64,000 nt of DNA from positions 7,192,001-7,256,000 of the forward strand of contig NZ_CP009754.1 of the NCBI RefSeq assembly GCF_000772045.1. Reading direction: 5' to 3'. Source of the stretch: Streptomyces sp. CCM_MD2014 (GTDB lineage Bacteria; Actinomycetota; Actinomycetes; Streptomycetales; Streptomycetaceae). The notes under the pieces are model-generated. The model saw nothing but the letters and a program-made list of their open reading frames with translations, was not told where the DNA came from and ran no database searches. The position numbers and the translations under genes were made by a program. Numbering within the stretch: position 1 is the first letter of the stretch; each line of letters begins with the position of its first letter. Shown piece by piece: positions 50,361-59,881 of this stretch.

Positions 50361-52208
50361 ATGACTCTGTCCGACGCTCCTTCGAACCCGGCCGGCGCCG
50401 ACCGCACCTTCCAGGTGGATCTGCGCGGCCTCGTCGACCTCCTCTCCCACCACCTCTACTCCAGCCCCCGCGTCTACCTGCGCGAACTCCTGCAGAACGC
50501 GGTGGACGCGCTGACCGCCCGGCACAGCCTGGAACCGGCCGCCCCGGCGGGCGCCTTCGGCATCCGGCTGTACGCCGACGGATCGGTCGTACGGGTCGAG
50601 GACGACGGTGTCGGCCTCACCGAGGCCGACGTGCACACCTTCCTCGCCACCATCGGCCGCAGCAGCAAGCGTGCCGAGCAGGTCGCCGAACAACGCGGCG
50701 ACTTCATCGGCCAGTTCGGCATCGGACTGCTCTCCTGCTTCCTGGTCGCCGACGAGATCCACGTCGTGAGCCGCTCCGCCCGCACCCCCGACGCACCCGC
50801 CGTGGAGTGGCGCGGACGCGGCGACGGCAGTTACACCGTCCGCACCCTGCGCGCCTCCGCCCGGCCCCGGCCCGGCACCACCGTCACCCTGACGCCCCGC
50901 GCCGACGCCGGCGAGTGGACCCGGCCGGCGCGGGTGCAGGCGCTGGCCCGGCACTTCGGCTCCCTGCTGCGGCATCCCGTGACCTTCGACGACGGCACGG
51001 GCGGTACGGGCGCCCCCGTGAACCCCGAGCCCGCGCCCTGGGCCCGTACGTATCCCACCCCGGGGGCCCGTTCCCGAGCCCTGGCCGCGTACGGCGAGGA
51101 GGTCTTCGGGTTCACGCCGCTGGACACGATCGAGCTGGACCTGCCGGCCGTGGGCCTGAAGGGCATCGCCTGCGTGCTGCCGCAGGCGGTACCGGCCGGA
51201 CGCCGTCACGGCCACCGCGTCCACGTCAAGGGCATGCTGCTGTCCGAACAGGCCGAGGAGATCCTGCCCGAGTGGGCGTTCTTCGTCCGCTGCGTCGTCG
51301 ACGCCGAGAGCCTGCGCCCGACGGCCTCCCGCGAGTCCCTTTACGAGGACGACACCCTCGCCGCGGTTCGCGACGCCCTCGCCGAGCGACTGCGCGCCTG
51401 GATCGCCCGGGCCGCCGCCAGCGACCCCGACCTGCTCGCCCGCTTCCTCCACGCCCACCACCTGGCCGTGAAGTCGCTCGCCGTGCACGACGACGAGATC
51501 CTGCGGATGCTGCTGCCCTGGCTGCCGTTCGAGACCACCGACGGGCACACCACCCTCGACGAGTTCGCCCGCACCCACCGCACCGTGCTCGTGACGTCGA
51601 GCGTGGAGGAGTTCCGGCAGGTCGCCGCGATCGCCTCGGCCGCCGGGCTCGGCGTCGTCAACGGCGGCTACACCTACGACCGCGAACTGGTCCACCGGCT
51701 GCCCGAGATCCGGCCGGAAACCAGCGTCGCCGACCTCGACCCGGCGACCCTCACCGCCCACCTCGACCCGGTCGACCGGGAGACGGAACTCGCGGCGGCG
51801 GCCTACCTCGCCCGGGCCCGCGAGGCCCTGGCCGTCTTCGACTGCGACGTCGCGCTGCGCACCTTCCAGCCCGCCTCCGCCCCCGCCCTCCTCGTCGACA
51901 GCCGAGAGGCCCGGCACGAGCGCACCCGCTCCCAGCTCGCCCGCGAGCAGGAGGGCGGCCTGTGGGGCGACATCCTCGGCGCCCTGCGCCAGGAGGCCCC
52001 GCGCGCCCAGCTCATCCTCAACCAGCTCAACCCGCTGGTCCGCACCGCCGTCGCCATCGACGAGCCCGAACTGGCCCGCACCAGCGCAGAAGCCCTCTAC
52101 GGGCAGGCCGCGCTGCTGTCCCGGCGCCCGCTCAGGCCCGCCGAGTCGAGCCTCATCAACCGCTCCTTCCTCGACCTCCTCGCCCACGCCCTCCGCAAGG
52201 ACAACTGA
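50361..52208 (+). CDS. HSP90-family chaperone paralogue
   Basis: A 615-residue GHKL ATPase of the HtpG/HSP90 family. ATP-site residues are all present: Glu42 and Asn46 (YLRELLQNAVDA), DDGVGL (81-86) and GQFGIGLLSCF (117-127). The middle domain keeps the Ser-Arg-Glu loop (TASRESLYEDD) that supplies the catalytic Arg. Length is close to E. coli HtpG (624), so all three domains should exist, but the middle and C-terminal parts are strongly divergent. The TPR gene starts 2 bases after its stop, so chaperone and TPR protein are made together. The start ATG 50361 lacks an obvious ribosome-binding site. Confidence 0.92.
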   Translation: MTLSDAPSNPAGADRTFQVDLRGLVDLLSHHLYSSPRVYLRELLQNAVDALTARHSLEPAAPAGAFGIRLYADGSVVRVEDDGVGLTEADVHTFLATIGRSSKRAEQVAEQRGDFIGQFGIGLLSCFLVADEIHVVSRSARTPDAPAVEWRGRGDGSYTVRTLRASARPRPGTTVTLTPRADAGEWTRPARVQALARHFGSLLRHPVTFDDGTGGTGAPVNPEPAPWARTYPTPGARSRALAAYGEEVFGFTPLDTIELDLPAVGLKGIACVLPQAVPAGRRHGHRVHVKGMLLSEQAEEILPEWAFFVRCVVDAESLRPTASRESLYEDDTLAAVRDALAERLRAWIARAAASDPDLLARFLHAHHLAVKSLAVHDDEILRMLLPWLPFETTDGHTTLDEFARTHRTVLVTSSVEEFRQVAAIASAAGLGVVNGGYTYDRELVHRLPEIRPETSVADLDPATLTAHLDPVDRETELAAAAYLARAREALAVFDCDVALRTFQPASAPALLVDSREARHERTRSQLAREQEGGLWGDILGALRQEAPRAQLILNQLNPLVRTAVAIDEPELARTSAEALYGQAALLSRRPLRPAESSLINRSFLDLLAHALRKDN

Positions 52209-52210
52209 CG

Positions 52211-55200
52211 ATGCCCACCGCACCCCATCCCCAGAGCATCGACGAGCTGTACGAGGCGCTCCGCGCCAACCAGCAACGCCCCTACGGCCGTTCGCGCACC
52301 GTCACCGCCGAGGAACTCGTCGACGCCGCCGAGCAGTTCGATGAGCCCCTGCCGCTCGTCCGCGCGCTGCTCGAACTCCACGAGGCGTACACGTACGGTT
52401 CCGAGCCCCGCAAGTCGCCCGTGGCCTTCGCCCGGCTGCTCACCCTCTTCGACGAGCAGCCCGACGTCTTCGACGAGAACCTGCGCCACCTGCTGTTCTG
52501 GCGGTTCAAGTGGGTGGCGGCCGCCCTGCGCGCCCTGCCGGAGATACCGCTGGCCAGCCTGCGCCAGTGGCTGACCGAGATGCGCGAGAGGTACGAGAAG
52601 GCCGGTCACGGCCTCCAGCCCTACTACGGGCAGGCCTACCGGCTCGCCGCCCACGTCGGCGAGGACGAGGCGCCCGCGTTCGAACTGTGGGCGGGCCGTG
52701 CGCGCACCCGGCTCAGCGACTGCGAGGCCTGCGAGATCTGCGAACGGGCCCTGTACCACCTCGCGTCGGGCGACGACGAGCGGGCGCTGCGCACCTGGGA
52801 GCCCGTCCTGGCCGGCAAGGAGTCGTGCCAGGAGGAACCCGCCCGCTCCATGGCCTACGCCCTGCTGCCCCTGCTGCGCACCGGCCGCACCGACCGGGCA
52901 CGGGAGCTGCACCTCGTCGGATACCGAGGCTGCCGCCGCAACCCCTCGATGTCCGGAGAGGTCGGCCGGCACCTGGAGTTCTGCGCGCTGACCGGCAACG
53001 AGGCCCGCGGCCTCGAACTGCTCGCCGAGAACCGCGCTCTGTTCACCGAGGTCGACTCGCCACTGGAACTCCTCGACTTCCTCACCGGCGTCGAGGTCCT
53101 CCTCCAGCGCGTCGAACAGCTGGGCCACGGCGAACTGCCCGCCGCCGGTCACCCGGGCCGCACCTGGACGGTGACCGGGCTGCGCGCCGAGGTGCGCGAC
53201 CGCGCCGGCGATCTCGCCGCTCGCTTCGACGCCCGCAACGGCACCACGACCCACACGGAACGCCGCGCGGCCCGCCTCGGCCGCGCCCCGCTCCTTCAGT
53301 CGCTGGAACTGACCCTGCGCACCCGCCGGCTCGACGACGTCGCCCCGGCCGCCGCCCCGGTCGCCGCTCCCGTCCCCGCCACCACCCCCGCCGCCTCCGA
53401 ATCACTGCCCGAACTCGTCGCCCGGGCACGGGAGCTGGACGAACGGGGACACCCGGACGCGCGGTCCTGCTGGGCGGCGCTGCGCACCCGGGTCACCGCC
53501 CGTGACTACACGCACCCCGACGACCCCGCCGTGGGCCCGCTCGAGCGGCTGCGCGCCGACCTGCTGGCCGACGAGGCGAGCCGGCTGGGCGAGAAGGACG
53601 ACTTCACCGAGGCGGCCGCCCTCTACGAGGAGGCCGCGGCCCTCTACGACGACGCCGGAACGCCGGCCCACGCGGCACTCGCCCGCGCCCACGCCCTCCT
53701 CGCCACCGCCGAGGCCCCGCCCCCAAGCCCCGCTGCCGCCGGGGAGACCGCCGCCGCACCGCCGAGGCAAGCGGCGGCTGCGATGTCCGCCGAGGCTGTC
53801 GCGGCTGCGCCGGCCGGGGAGTCCGCGCCACCCGGGGCCGTGCCCGCGGCGCCGTTCCAGCCCCCGGCCGACGGCGCCGATGCCACCCCGGCCAAGATCG
53901 CCGCGCTGACCGCCGCCCACGCGGCCATGGTCCGCCTGTACGAGGAGACTCCCGGCCTGGCCCCGTACCAGGAGGCCCGCCTGCTGCGGCTCAGGGCCAC
54001 CGCGCTGGGCCTGCGCCTGCAAGCGTCCGGGAGCGACGGGCACGTCACCGCGGTCCTCGACGAGGTCGAGCTGCTGCACGCCTTCGCCACCCGGCACGAC
54101 GTCCCCGGGCAGATCGCCGGCGCCCTGATGCTGCGGGCCAGCACCTACGCCATCTCCGGCGACCTGCCCGCCGCCCTCGCCGAGACCGACGCGCTCCTGG
54201 ACCGGCTGAAGGCGCACGGCCCCGCCTGGCACCTGCCCCGGGCGCTGGGCCTGCGCGCCCGGCTCCGACTCGGGCTCCGGGACGCGCAGGCCGCCCACGC
54301 GGACCTGGGCGAGGCGCTGCGACTGGCCGCCGACTGGCCGGCCGACGCCGTCGACACCGCCCGCCTCCACGGCGACCTCGCCGAAGCCTGCATGCACCTG
54401 GGCCGCCCCGACGAGGCGCTGCGGCACCTGACCCGCTCCGCGGAGCTGAACCTGAGGCGCGGCGACCGCTTCGACGCATACTGCACCTACAGCAACGCCG
54501 CCACGCTCAGCCTGGACCTCGGCCGCGTCGAGGACTGCATCGCGCTGCTCGACTCCCTGCTGGCCGAACCGGACGTCGCCGACGGAGAGCTGGACGACCG
54601 GCTGGTCGCCCAACTGCGCCTGACCCGCGCCCGGGCGCTGCACACGGGGGAGGACCTCAGGGCGGCCACGGCCGAGTTCCTCGCCCTCGCGGCCGAGTCC
54701 GCCGGCTGGGACGACGACCCGGGAAGCCACGCCATGATCGCCTCGGAGACCGCCGTACTCCTCGCCGAGGCCGGTGAGTTCGGCCGGGCCCGCGAGGCGG
54801 CCGACCAGGCGCTGGCGGCCCACGCCCGCGACCCGCGCCACGAGGCGCTGAGCAACTGCCTGCGCGAACTGGCCCGCCTCCAGGCCCAGCAGCGGGGCTC
54901 CGACGGCCTGGCCGAGGCGCTCGCTTTCCTCGCCGACGCGGGCCGGGTCGCCGACGGAGCCCGCGCCGCCGGGTACGAGGCCCACGGGCGTCCCCTGGAC
55001 TCCGCGCTGGCCTACGAGTACGGACGGGTTCACGCCTACGCCGGCGCCTACGAGGACGCCCTGACCGCCCTGGAGAAGGCCCTCGCCCTGGTCGGTGAGC
55101 CAGGACCGGACAACGACCGGGCCGGCGAGTGGGCCGAGTGCGTCCGCTTCGCGGCCGCCATGGAGGGCGTCTATCTGAAACGCCCCGCGCCCGCCCTGGT

Positions 55201-55300
55201 CCGCCTGGACGCGGCCGTCTCCCACTTGACCGCCCTGGGGCACACCGAGGAGACGGAGCCGCTGACGTCACTGGCCGCCCGGCTGCGCGACGAGGACTGA
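52211..55300 (+). CDS. Large TPR-repeat protein coupled to the HSP90 gene
   Basis: A 1029-residue soluble protein. Residues 1-380 form irregular helical repeats (for example AFELWAGRARTRLSDCEACEICERALYHLASGDDERALRTW). Residues 400-480 contain clear TPR-like helices (FTEAAALYEEAAALYDDAG). An Ala/Pro-rich linker runs about 510-560. The C-terminal half has about eight TPRs (for example LHGDLAEACMHLGRPDEALRHLTRSAELNLRRG). TPR proteins are classic HSP90 co-chaperones in eukaryotes, and here the gene begins 2 bases after the HSP90 stop, with AAGGA inside the HSP90 coding end. A client-adaptor role is inferred. Confidence 0.88.
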   Translation: MPTAPHPQSIDELYEALRANQQRPYGRSRTVTAEELVDAAEQFDEPLPLVRALLELHEAYTYGSEPRKSPVAFARLLTLFDEQPDVFDENLRHLLFWRFKWVAAALRALPEIPLASLRQWLTEMRERYEKAGHGLQPYYGQAYRLAAHVGEDEAPAFELWAGRARTRLSDCEACEICERALYHLASGDDERALRTWEPVLAGKESCQEEPARSMAYALLPLLRTGRTDRARELHLVGYRGCRRNPSMSGEVGRHLEFCALTGNEARGLELLAENRALFTEVDSPLELLDFLTGVEVLLQRVEQLGHGELPAAGHPGRTWTVTGLRAEVRDRAGDLAARFDARNGTTTHTERRAARLGRAPLLQSLELTLRTRRLDDVAPAAAPVAAPVPATTPAASESLPELVARARELDERGHPDARSCWAALRTRVTARDYTHPDDPAVGPLERLRADLLADEASRLGEKDDFTEAAALYEEAAALYDDAGTPAHAALARAHALLATAEAPPPSPAAAGETAAAPPRQAAAAMSAEAVAAAPAGESAPPGAVPAAPFQPPADGADATPAKIAALTAAHAAMVRLYEETPGLAPYQEARLLRLRATALGLRLQASGSDGHVTAVLDEVELLHAFATRHDVPGQIAGALMLRASTYAISGDLPAALAETDALLDRLKAHGPAWHLPRALGLRARLRLGLRDAQAAHADLGEALRLAADWPADAVDTARLHGDLAEACMHLGRPDEALRHLTRSAELNLRRGDRFDAYCTYSNAATLSLDLGRVEDCIALLDSLLAEPDVADGELDDRLVAQLRLTRARALHTGEDLRAATAEFLALAAESAGWDDDPGSHAMIASETAVLLAEAGEFGRAREAADQALAAHARDPRHEALSNCLRELARLQAQQRGSDGLAEALAFLADAGRVADGARAAGYEAHGRPLDSALAYEYGRVHAYAGAYEDALTALEKALALVGEPGPDNDRAGEWAECVRFAAAMEGVYLKRPAPALVRLDAAVSHLTALGHTEETEPLTSLAARLRDED

Positions 55301-55327
55301 GGGGGCGTCAGGGGGCGGCGGATCCAG

Positions 55328-55358
55328 GAGCGGCCGGGCGTACGGCACCCGGCCGCTC
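55328..55358. terminator. Bidirectional terminator after the TPR gene
   Basis: GAGCGGCCGGG and CCCGGCCGCTC form a perfect 11-bp stem with a nine-base loop. It lies 27 bases past the TPR gene stop and abuts the stop codon of the convergent small membrane-protein gene. Confidence 0.75.
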
Positions 55359-55815
55359 AGGGATGCGAGAGCTGTCCCGCACCGCCCCGCCGGCCTATCC
55401 GCTCCTGGCCCCGCTCGGCGGCCCGGGCCTGGCGCCGCGCCCGGCGACGCTCACGGCGCACGGCCCGCGCGGTGCTGCTCGGCACCGACACCACACCGTG
55501 CCGCTGGTTCCACACCTGCCGGGTCACCCACACGTCCAGCACGCCCCAGGTGGCGACCACCGTGCCCGCGACACTCGCGAGCACCATCGGGAACGCCAGC
55601 CAGGACTCCGCCAGCGTGCACAGGAAGGCCACCATCGCCAGTATCAGCGTCACGGCGACGACCAGCACCGCGCGCACGGCCGCCGTACGCACCGGATCCG
55701 GCATCCGTCGGCGCCGCGCGGGCTCCTCGATCCACAACGGCCGGTATCCCGGCCGTCGTTCACCCGCACTCGTGTCCGCCGGCGCCCCGCGCCGCTCCGC
55801 CGTGCTCATCGACAT
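55357..55815 (-). CDS. Small two-span membrane protein
   Basis: A 152-residue protein: a polar N-terminal 45 residues, two membrane helices (about 48-70, AVRAVLVVAVTLILAMVAFL, and 75-98, FPMVLASVAGTVVATWGVL), then an Arg-rich cytoplasmic tail (RAVRRERRRARRQARAAERG). Unknown function. ATG 55815 is preceded by GGGGAG; in-frame GTG 55827 and ATG 55809 are alternatives. Confidence 0.7.
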   Translation of the reverse strand: MSMSTAERRGAPADTSAGERRPGYRPLWIEEPARRRRMPDPVRTAAVRAVLVVAVTLILAMVAFLCTLAESWLAFPMVLASVAGTVVATWGVLDVWVTRQVWNQRHGVVSVPSSTARAVRRERRRARRQARAAERGQERIGRRGGAGQLSHP

Positions 55816-56235
55816 GTCACTCCCCACCGCCGGCAGACAGCTCGCCCGTGTCCCGGGACACGGCTCCCCTCTGGCTGCCCGGCTTGCGCCGCTTTACGCC
55901 ACCCGGGGGCAGGATGCGGCTCCTGTGGCCGAATCCGCCTCCATTTCCCGTAGTGAAGGACGAACGACGGGTACCCAAGATTCCCGGAAATCCTGCCCGG
56001 TCGAAAAAATTCGGCCAATCCGCCCGTCACGACGGAACGACGGCCTCCCTGCCGTCACCCGAATCCGGGGACGCAATCTCCCGCAATGACCGGACAACTG
56101 ACCATCGGCGACGCCGGGTACGGAGGTTCGGCCTCCGGATGAGTCTTCGAGTTACCTGTGGGTCAGTAGTAGGCTCGCGCCGTTTGTTGACGCACATGTG
56201 TACCCCCACCGTTGGGGGCCGAGCTGGGGGAGGCC
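55816..56235. other. 420-base promoter region between divergent genes
   Basis: Contains the start-proximal region of the minus-strand membrane-protein gene and the leader of the conservon. Around 55970-56060 it is AT-richer than the average. A short hairpin, CCCCCA-CCGT-TGGGGG (56203-56218), lies just ahead of the cvnA ribosome-binding site. No gene is apparent. Confidence 0.5.
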
Positions 56236-58995
56236 ATGCGCTTTCGCGGGAAGTCGATCCGCCGGAAGATCGTGGCGCTGCTCCTCGTGCCGCTGGTGTC
56301 CCTGACCGCGATCTGGGCCTTCGCGACGGTACTGACGGGACGTGAGGCGGCGCAGCTGTTCAGCGTCTCGACCGTCGTCGAGGAGATCGGCTACCCGATC
56401 GAGGACACCGTCCGCGTCCTGCAGCAGGAACGCCGCCAGACCCTCGTCCATCTCGCCGACCCGCGGGCCTCCGACGGACTCGCCGCCCTGCAGCGCAGCC
56501 GCACCGCCACCGACGAGGCCGTCGCCGAGATCCGACGCAACGCCGCCGACGCCGACGTACGGGACGACCTCGGCCGGGCCGGGGAGGAACGGCTCACCGC
56601 GGTGCTGGACGCGTTCGACGGCATCGGCTCACTGCGCCGCAGCGTCGAGGACGGCACCGTCAACCGCGCGCAGGCCCTCGGCCTCTACAACCGCCTGGTC
56701 GACCCCTGCCACGACCTGCTCGCCAACCTCGACGTCGTCGACGACGTGGGCCTCGACAAGCAGTACCGCGCGCTCGTCAACGTCTCCCGCGCCCGCGAAC
56801 TGCTCTCCCGTGAGGACGCCCTCCTCGGTTCCGCCCTGGTCACCGGACGGCTCACCCGCACGGAGATACGTGACGTCTCCGACCTCGTGGCACAGCGCAC
56901 CATGATGTACGACATCAACCTGCCGCTGCTGCCCGCCACCGAACGCGGCCGGTACCAGCGCTTCTGGAAGAACGCGTCCTCCGCCCCCCTCCGGGTCGCC
57001 GAGCAGGCCGCCGTCTCCGCAGACAGCGGCACACCGCACGGCGTCACCGCCCAGAGCTGGGACGCCGCCGCCGGGAGCGTCCTCAAGGAACTCGGCGAAC
57101 TCGACGACGACGCCGCCGACCGCTACCAGGACCGTGTCGACCCCGTCGCCACCAACACCATCGCCAAGGTCGTCATCGCCGGAGCGCTCGGCCTGATCGC
57201 CCTGCTGTACTCCCTCTTCCTGTCGGTGCGCGTCGGCCGCTCCCTCATCCGCGACCTGAAGCAGCTGCGTCTGGAGGCGCACGAGGCCTCCGGCGTCCGC
57301 CTGCCCAGCGTGATGCGCCGTCTGTCGGCGGGCGAGGAGGTCGACGTCGAGACCGAGGTGCCGCGTCTGGAGTACGACAAGAACGAGATGGGCGAGGTCG
57401 GGCAGGCCCTCAACACCCTGCAGCGGGCCGCCGTGGAAGCCGCCGTCAAGCAGGCCGAACTCCGCGCGGGCGTCTCCGAGGTCTTCGTCAACCTCGCGCG
57501 CCGCAGCCAGGTGCTCCTGCACAAGCAGCTCACCCTGCTCGACACCATGGAGCGCAGGACCGAGGACACCGAGGAACTCGCCGACCTGTTCCGTCTCGAC
57601 CACCTGACCACCCGCATGCGCCGGCACGCCGAGGGCCTGGTCATCCTCTCCGGCGCCGCGCCCTCCCGGCAGTGGCGCAAGCCCGTCCAGCTCATGGACG
57701 TGGTGCGGGCCGCCGTCGCCGAGGTCGAGGACTACGAGCGCATCGAGGTGCGCAGGCTGCCGCGCGTCGCCGTCACCGGCCCCGCGGTCGCCGACCTCAC
57801 CCACCTGGTGGCCGAACTGCTGGAGAACGCCACGGTGTTCTCGCCCCCGCACACCGCCGTCCAGGTGCTCGGCGAGCGCGTCGCCAACGGCTTCACCCTG
57901 GAGATCCACGACCGGGGCCTCGGCATGGCCGCCGACGCCCTCCTCGACGCCAACCTCCGGCTGGCCGAGACACCCGAGTTCGAGCTGTCCGACACCGACC
58001 GGCTCGGCCTGTTCGTCGTCAGCAGGCTCGCCCAGCGCCAGAACGTCCGGGTGTCCCTCCAGCCCTCGCCGTACGGCGGCACCACCGCGGTCGTCTTCGT
58101 CCCCGACGCACTGCTCACCGACGACGCCCCGGACACCAACGGCGTCGGCTTCCGCCTCGACCGCCCCCAGCCCGCCAAGACGAAGGGGCGTGAGGAGAGC
58201 CGCCGTTCCGCCCTCTCCCACGTGCCCGCCCGGCTCCCCGAGCGGCCGGCCGTGATGCTGGACGGCCCGGTCGAACTGGAGGCGCCCGTCGACCTCGACG
58301 CCCTCGACCTGCCGGGCGTCCTCGACGACCAGGACAGCGAACGCGGCGGCCTGTTCCGCCCGCGCCGCCCGCTGGCCGCGGCCGACGACGACCAGGCCCG
58401 CCGACCCGGACGGCGGCGCCCCGAGCCCCGGCACGGCGACGAACCGACCGAGGACGGGACCGGTGCGAACGAACCGGTCGCGCTGCCGCGCCGTCGAACC
58501 CCCAAGCTGGTCAGCTCGCACGGGCGTCCCGTCCCCGAACGGCCCGCCCGGGACACCGCCGACGAGCCGTCCGCGACCGGCACGGACCGGACCGAGCGTC
58601 CTGCCGCACCCGGGACCCGGACGGACGGCCTCCCGGCCCTGCCCGCCCGCCGCCGCGGCGACCGCGCGGGAGACCGTGCCGAGGGCCGCGACGGCGGCGT
58701 GCCCCCCGCGCCGCCCGCGCGCGAGGGCACTGCGTCCGCCGGCGCCGAGCCCGGCGCGCTGCCCAGGCGCGTGCGGCAGGCCAGCCTGGCCCCTCAGCTC
58801 CGGCAGAGCCCCGAACCGCCCGCCGAGGACGGCCCCGACCCCGCCGACCGCGACGCCGACGAGGTGCGCAGCCGTATGGCCTCGCTCCAGCGCGGCTGGC
58901 AGCGCGGCCGCAAGGAGAACGCCGCGACCGGGGACCCGTCCGGCGGCACAGCACCATCCGCACCACGAGGAACGACTAAGGGGGACGGTCGATGA
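56236..58995 (+). CDS. cvnA: Conservon sensor histidine kinase-like protein
   Basis: A 919-residue membrane sensor, first protein of a conservon. Helix 1 (about 10-32, KIVALLLVPLVSLTAIWAF) and helix 2 (about 310-332) bracket a nitrate-sensor-like (NIT) extracellular domain with EEIGYPIEDTVRVLQQERRQT. Then come a HAMP region, the LDHLTTRMRRHAEGLVILSG segment (putative phosphoacceptor helix), and an HATPase domain with N-box ELLENATVF and G-box IHDRGLGM. The last 270 residues are disordered, Pro/Arg-rich. GGGGGAGG precedes ATG 56236. Its stop overlaps cvnB by four bases. Confidence 0.93.
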   Translation: MRFRGKSIRRKIVALLLVPLVSLTAIWAFATVLTGREAAQLFSVSTVVEEIGYPIEDTVRVLQQERRQTLVHLADPRASDGLAALQRSRTATDEAVAEIRRNAADADVRDDLGRAGEERLTAVLDAFDGIGSLRRSVEDGTVNRAQALGLYNRLVDPCHDLLANLDVVDDVGLDKQYRALVNVSRARELLSREDALLGSALVTGRLTRTEIRDVSDLVAQRTMMYDINLPLLPATERGRYQRFWKNASSAPLRVAEQAAVSADSGTPHGVTAQSWDAAAGSVLKELGELDDDAADRYQDRVDPVATNTIAKVVIAGALGLIALLYSLFLSVRVGRSLIRDLKQLRLEAHEASGVRLPSVMRRLSAGEEVDVETEVPRLEYDKNEMGEVGQALNTLQRAAVEAAVKQAELRAGVSEVFVNLARRSQVLLHKQLTLLDTMERRTEDTEELADLFRLDHLTTRMRRHAEGLVILSGAAPSRQWRKPVQLMDVVRAAVAEVEDYERIEVRRLPRVAVTGPAVADLTHLVAELLENATVFSPPHTAVQVLGERVANGFTLEIHDRGLGMAADALLDANLRLAETPEFELSDTDRLGLFVVSRLAQRQNVRVSLQPSPYGGTTAVVFVPDALLTDDAPDTNGVGFRLDRPQPAKTKGREESRRSALSHVPARLPERPAVMLDGPVELEAPVDLDALDLPGVLDDQDSERGGLFRPRRPLAAADDDQARRPGRRRPEPRHGDEPTEDGTGANEPVALPRRRTPKLVSSHGRPVPERPARDTADEPSATGTDRTERPAAPGTRTDGLPALPARRRGDRAGDRAEGRDGGVPPAPPAREGTASAGAEPGALPRRVRQASLAPQLRQSPEPPAEDGPDPADRDADEVRSRMASLQRGWQRGRKENAATGDPSGGTAPSAPRGTTKGDGR

Positions 58996-59426
58996 CCGCA
59001 CCGAAGACGACCGGCCACACCGCGACCAAGTCCGGGGAGCTGAACTGGCTCCTCGACGACCTGGTGGACCGGGTCGCGAGCATCAGCAAAGCCGTCGTCC
59101 TGTCCGGCGACGGGCTGGCGACGGGCGTGTCCAAGGACCTCACCAGGGAGGACAGCGAGCACCTGGCGGCCGTCGCGTCCGGATTCCACAGCCTCGCCAA
59201 GGGCGTGGGCCGGCACTTCGAGGCGGGCAGCGTCCGGCAGACGGTCGTCGAACTCGACGAAGCCTTCCTCTTCGTCACGGCCGCCGGCGACGGGAGCTGC
59301 CTGGCCGTGCTGTCCGACGCCGACTCGGACGTCGGCCAGGTCGCCTACGAGATGACCCTGCTGGTCAAACGGGTCGGCGTGCACCTGGGCACCGCTCCGC
59401 GCACCGATCTGTCCTCCGGCGGGTAA
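58992..59426 (+). CDS. cvnB: Conservon roadblock/LC7 protein
   Basis: A 144-residue roadblock/LC7-fold protein (GELNWLLDDLVDRVASISKAVVLSGDGLA start and the GDGSCLAVLSDADSDVGQVAYEMTLLV region). In conservons this acts as partner or GTPase-activating scaffold for the Ras-like CvnD (compare MglB). Starts inside the ATGA overlap with cvnA; cvnC starts 10 bases after it. Confidence 0.94.
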   Translation: MTAPKTTGHTATKSGELNWLLDDLVDRVASISKAVVLSGDGLATGVSKDLTREDSEHLAAVASGFHSLAKGVGRHFEAGSVRQTVVELDEAFLFVTAAGDGSCLAVLSDADSDVGQVAYEMTLLVKRVGVHLGTAPRTDLSSGG

Positions 59427-59436
59427 GTGGGATGAC

Positions 59437-59832
59437 ATGAGCGCAGACGGTCAGGGAACACACCACTGGTTCGACGACGAGGCCGGCCCCGTCGTCCGTC
59501 CGTACGCCATGACACGCGGCCGCACCACCAGCGCGGCCCAGCACCGCCTCGACCTGATCGCGGTGGTCGTCACGGAACCCCACGCGGACGAGGCGGAGGC
59601 GGACGTCACCCTCTCCCCGGAGCACGTGGACATCGTCGGGCTGTGCCGCGAAACCCCGCAGTCGGTCGCCGAACTCGCCGCCGAACTCGACCTTCCCGTC
59701 GGAGTGGTGCGGGTGCTGGTCGGCGACCTCGTGGACAGCGAACTCGTCCACGTGAACCGGCCCGTGCCCCCGGCCGAACTGCCCGACGAGAACATCCTGC
59801 GCGACGTGATCAACGGCTTGAGGGCACTGTGA
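59437..59832 (+). CDS. cvnC: Conservon DUF742 protein
   Basis: A 131-residue DUF742 protein, third conservon member. The Trp-containing WFDDEAGPVVRPYAMTRGRTT at the start and the winged-helix-like EHVDIVGLCRETPQSVAELAAELDLPVGVVRVLVGDLVDSELV are the family's features. It probably links the sensor and GTPase. Confidence 0.94.
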   Translation: MSADGQGTHHWFDDEAGPVVRPYAMTRGRTTSAAQHRLDLIAVVVTEPHADEAEADVTLSPEHVDIVGLCRETPQSVAELAAELDLPVGVVRVLVGDLVDSELVHVNRPVPPAELPDENILRDVINGLRAL

Positions 59833-59881
59833 GCCGTCCCCCGGGCACGTCGGGCGGCGGCAGGTTAAGGAGAAGAAACCG

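Noticed and set aside
50318..55300. A single 1660-codon frame joining the HSP90 region and the TPR protein
   Set aside because: Its first 630 codons are an Arg/Pro-rich shadow of the HSP90 gene. The true TPR start is at 52211, directly after the HSP90 stop.
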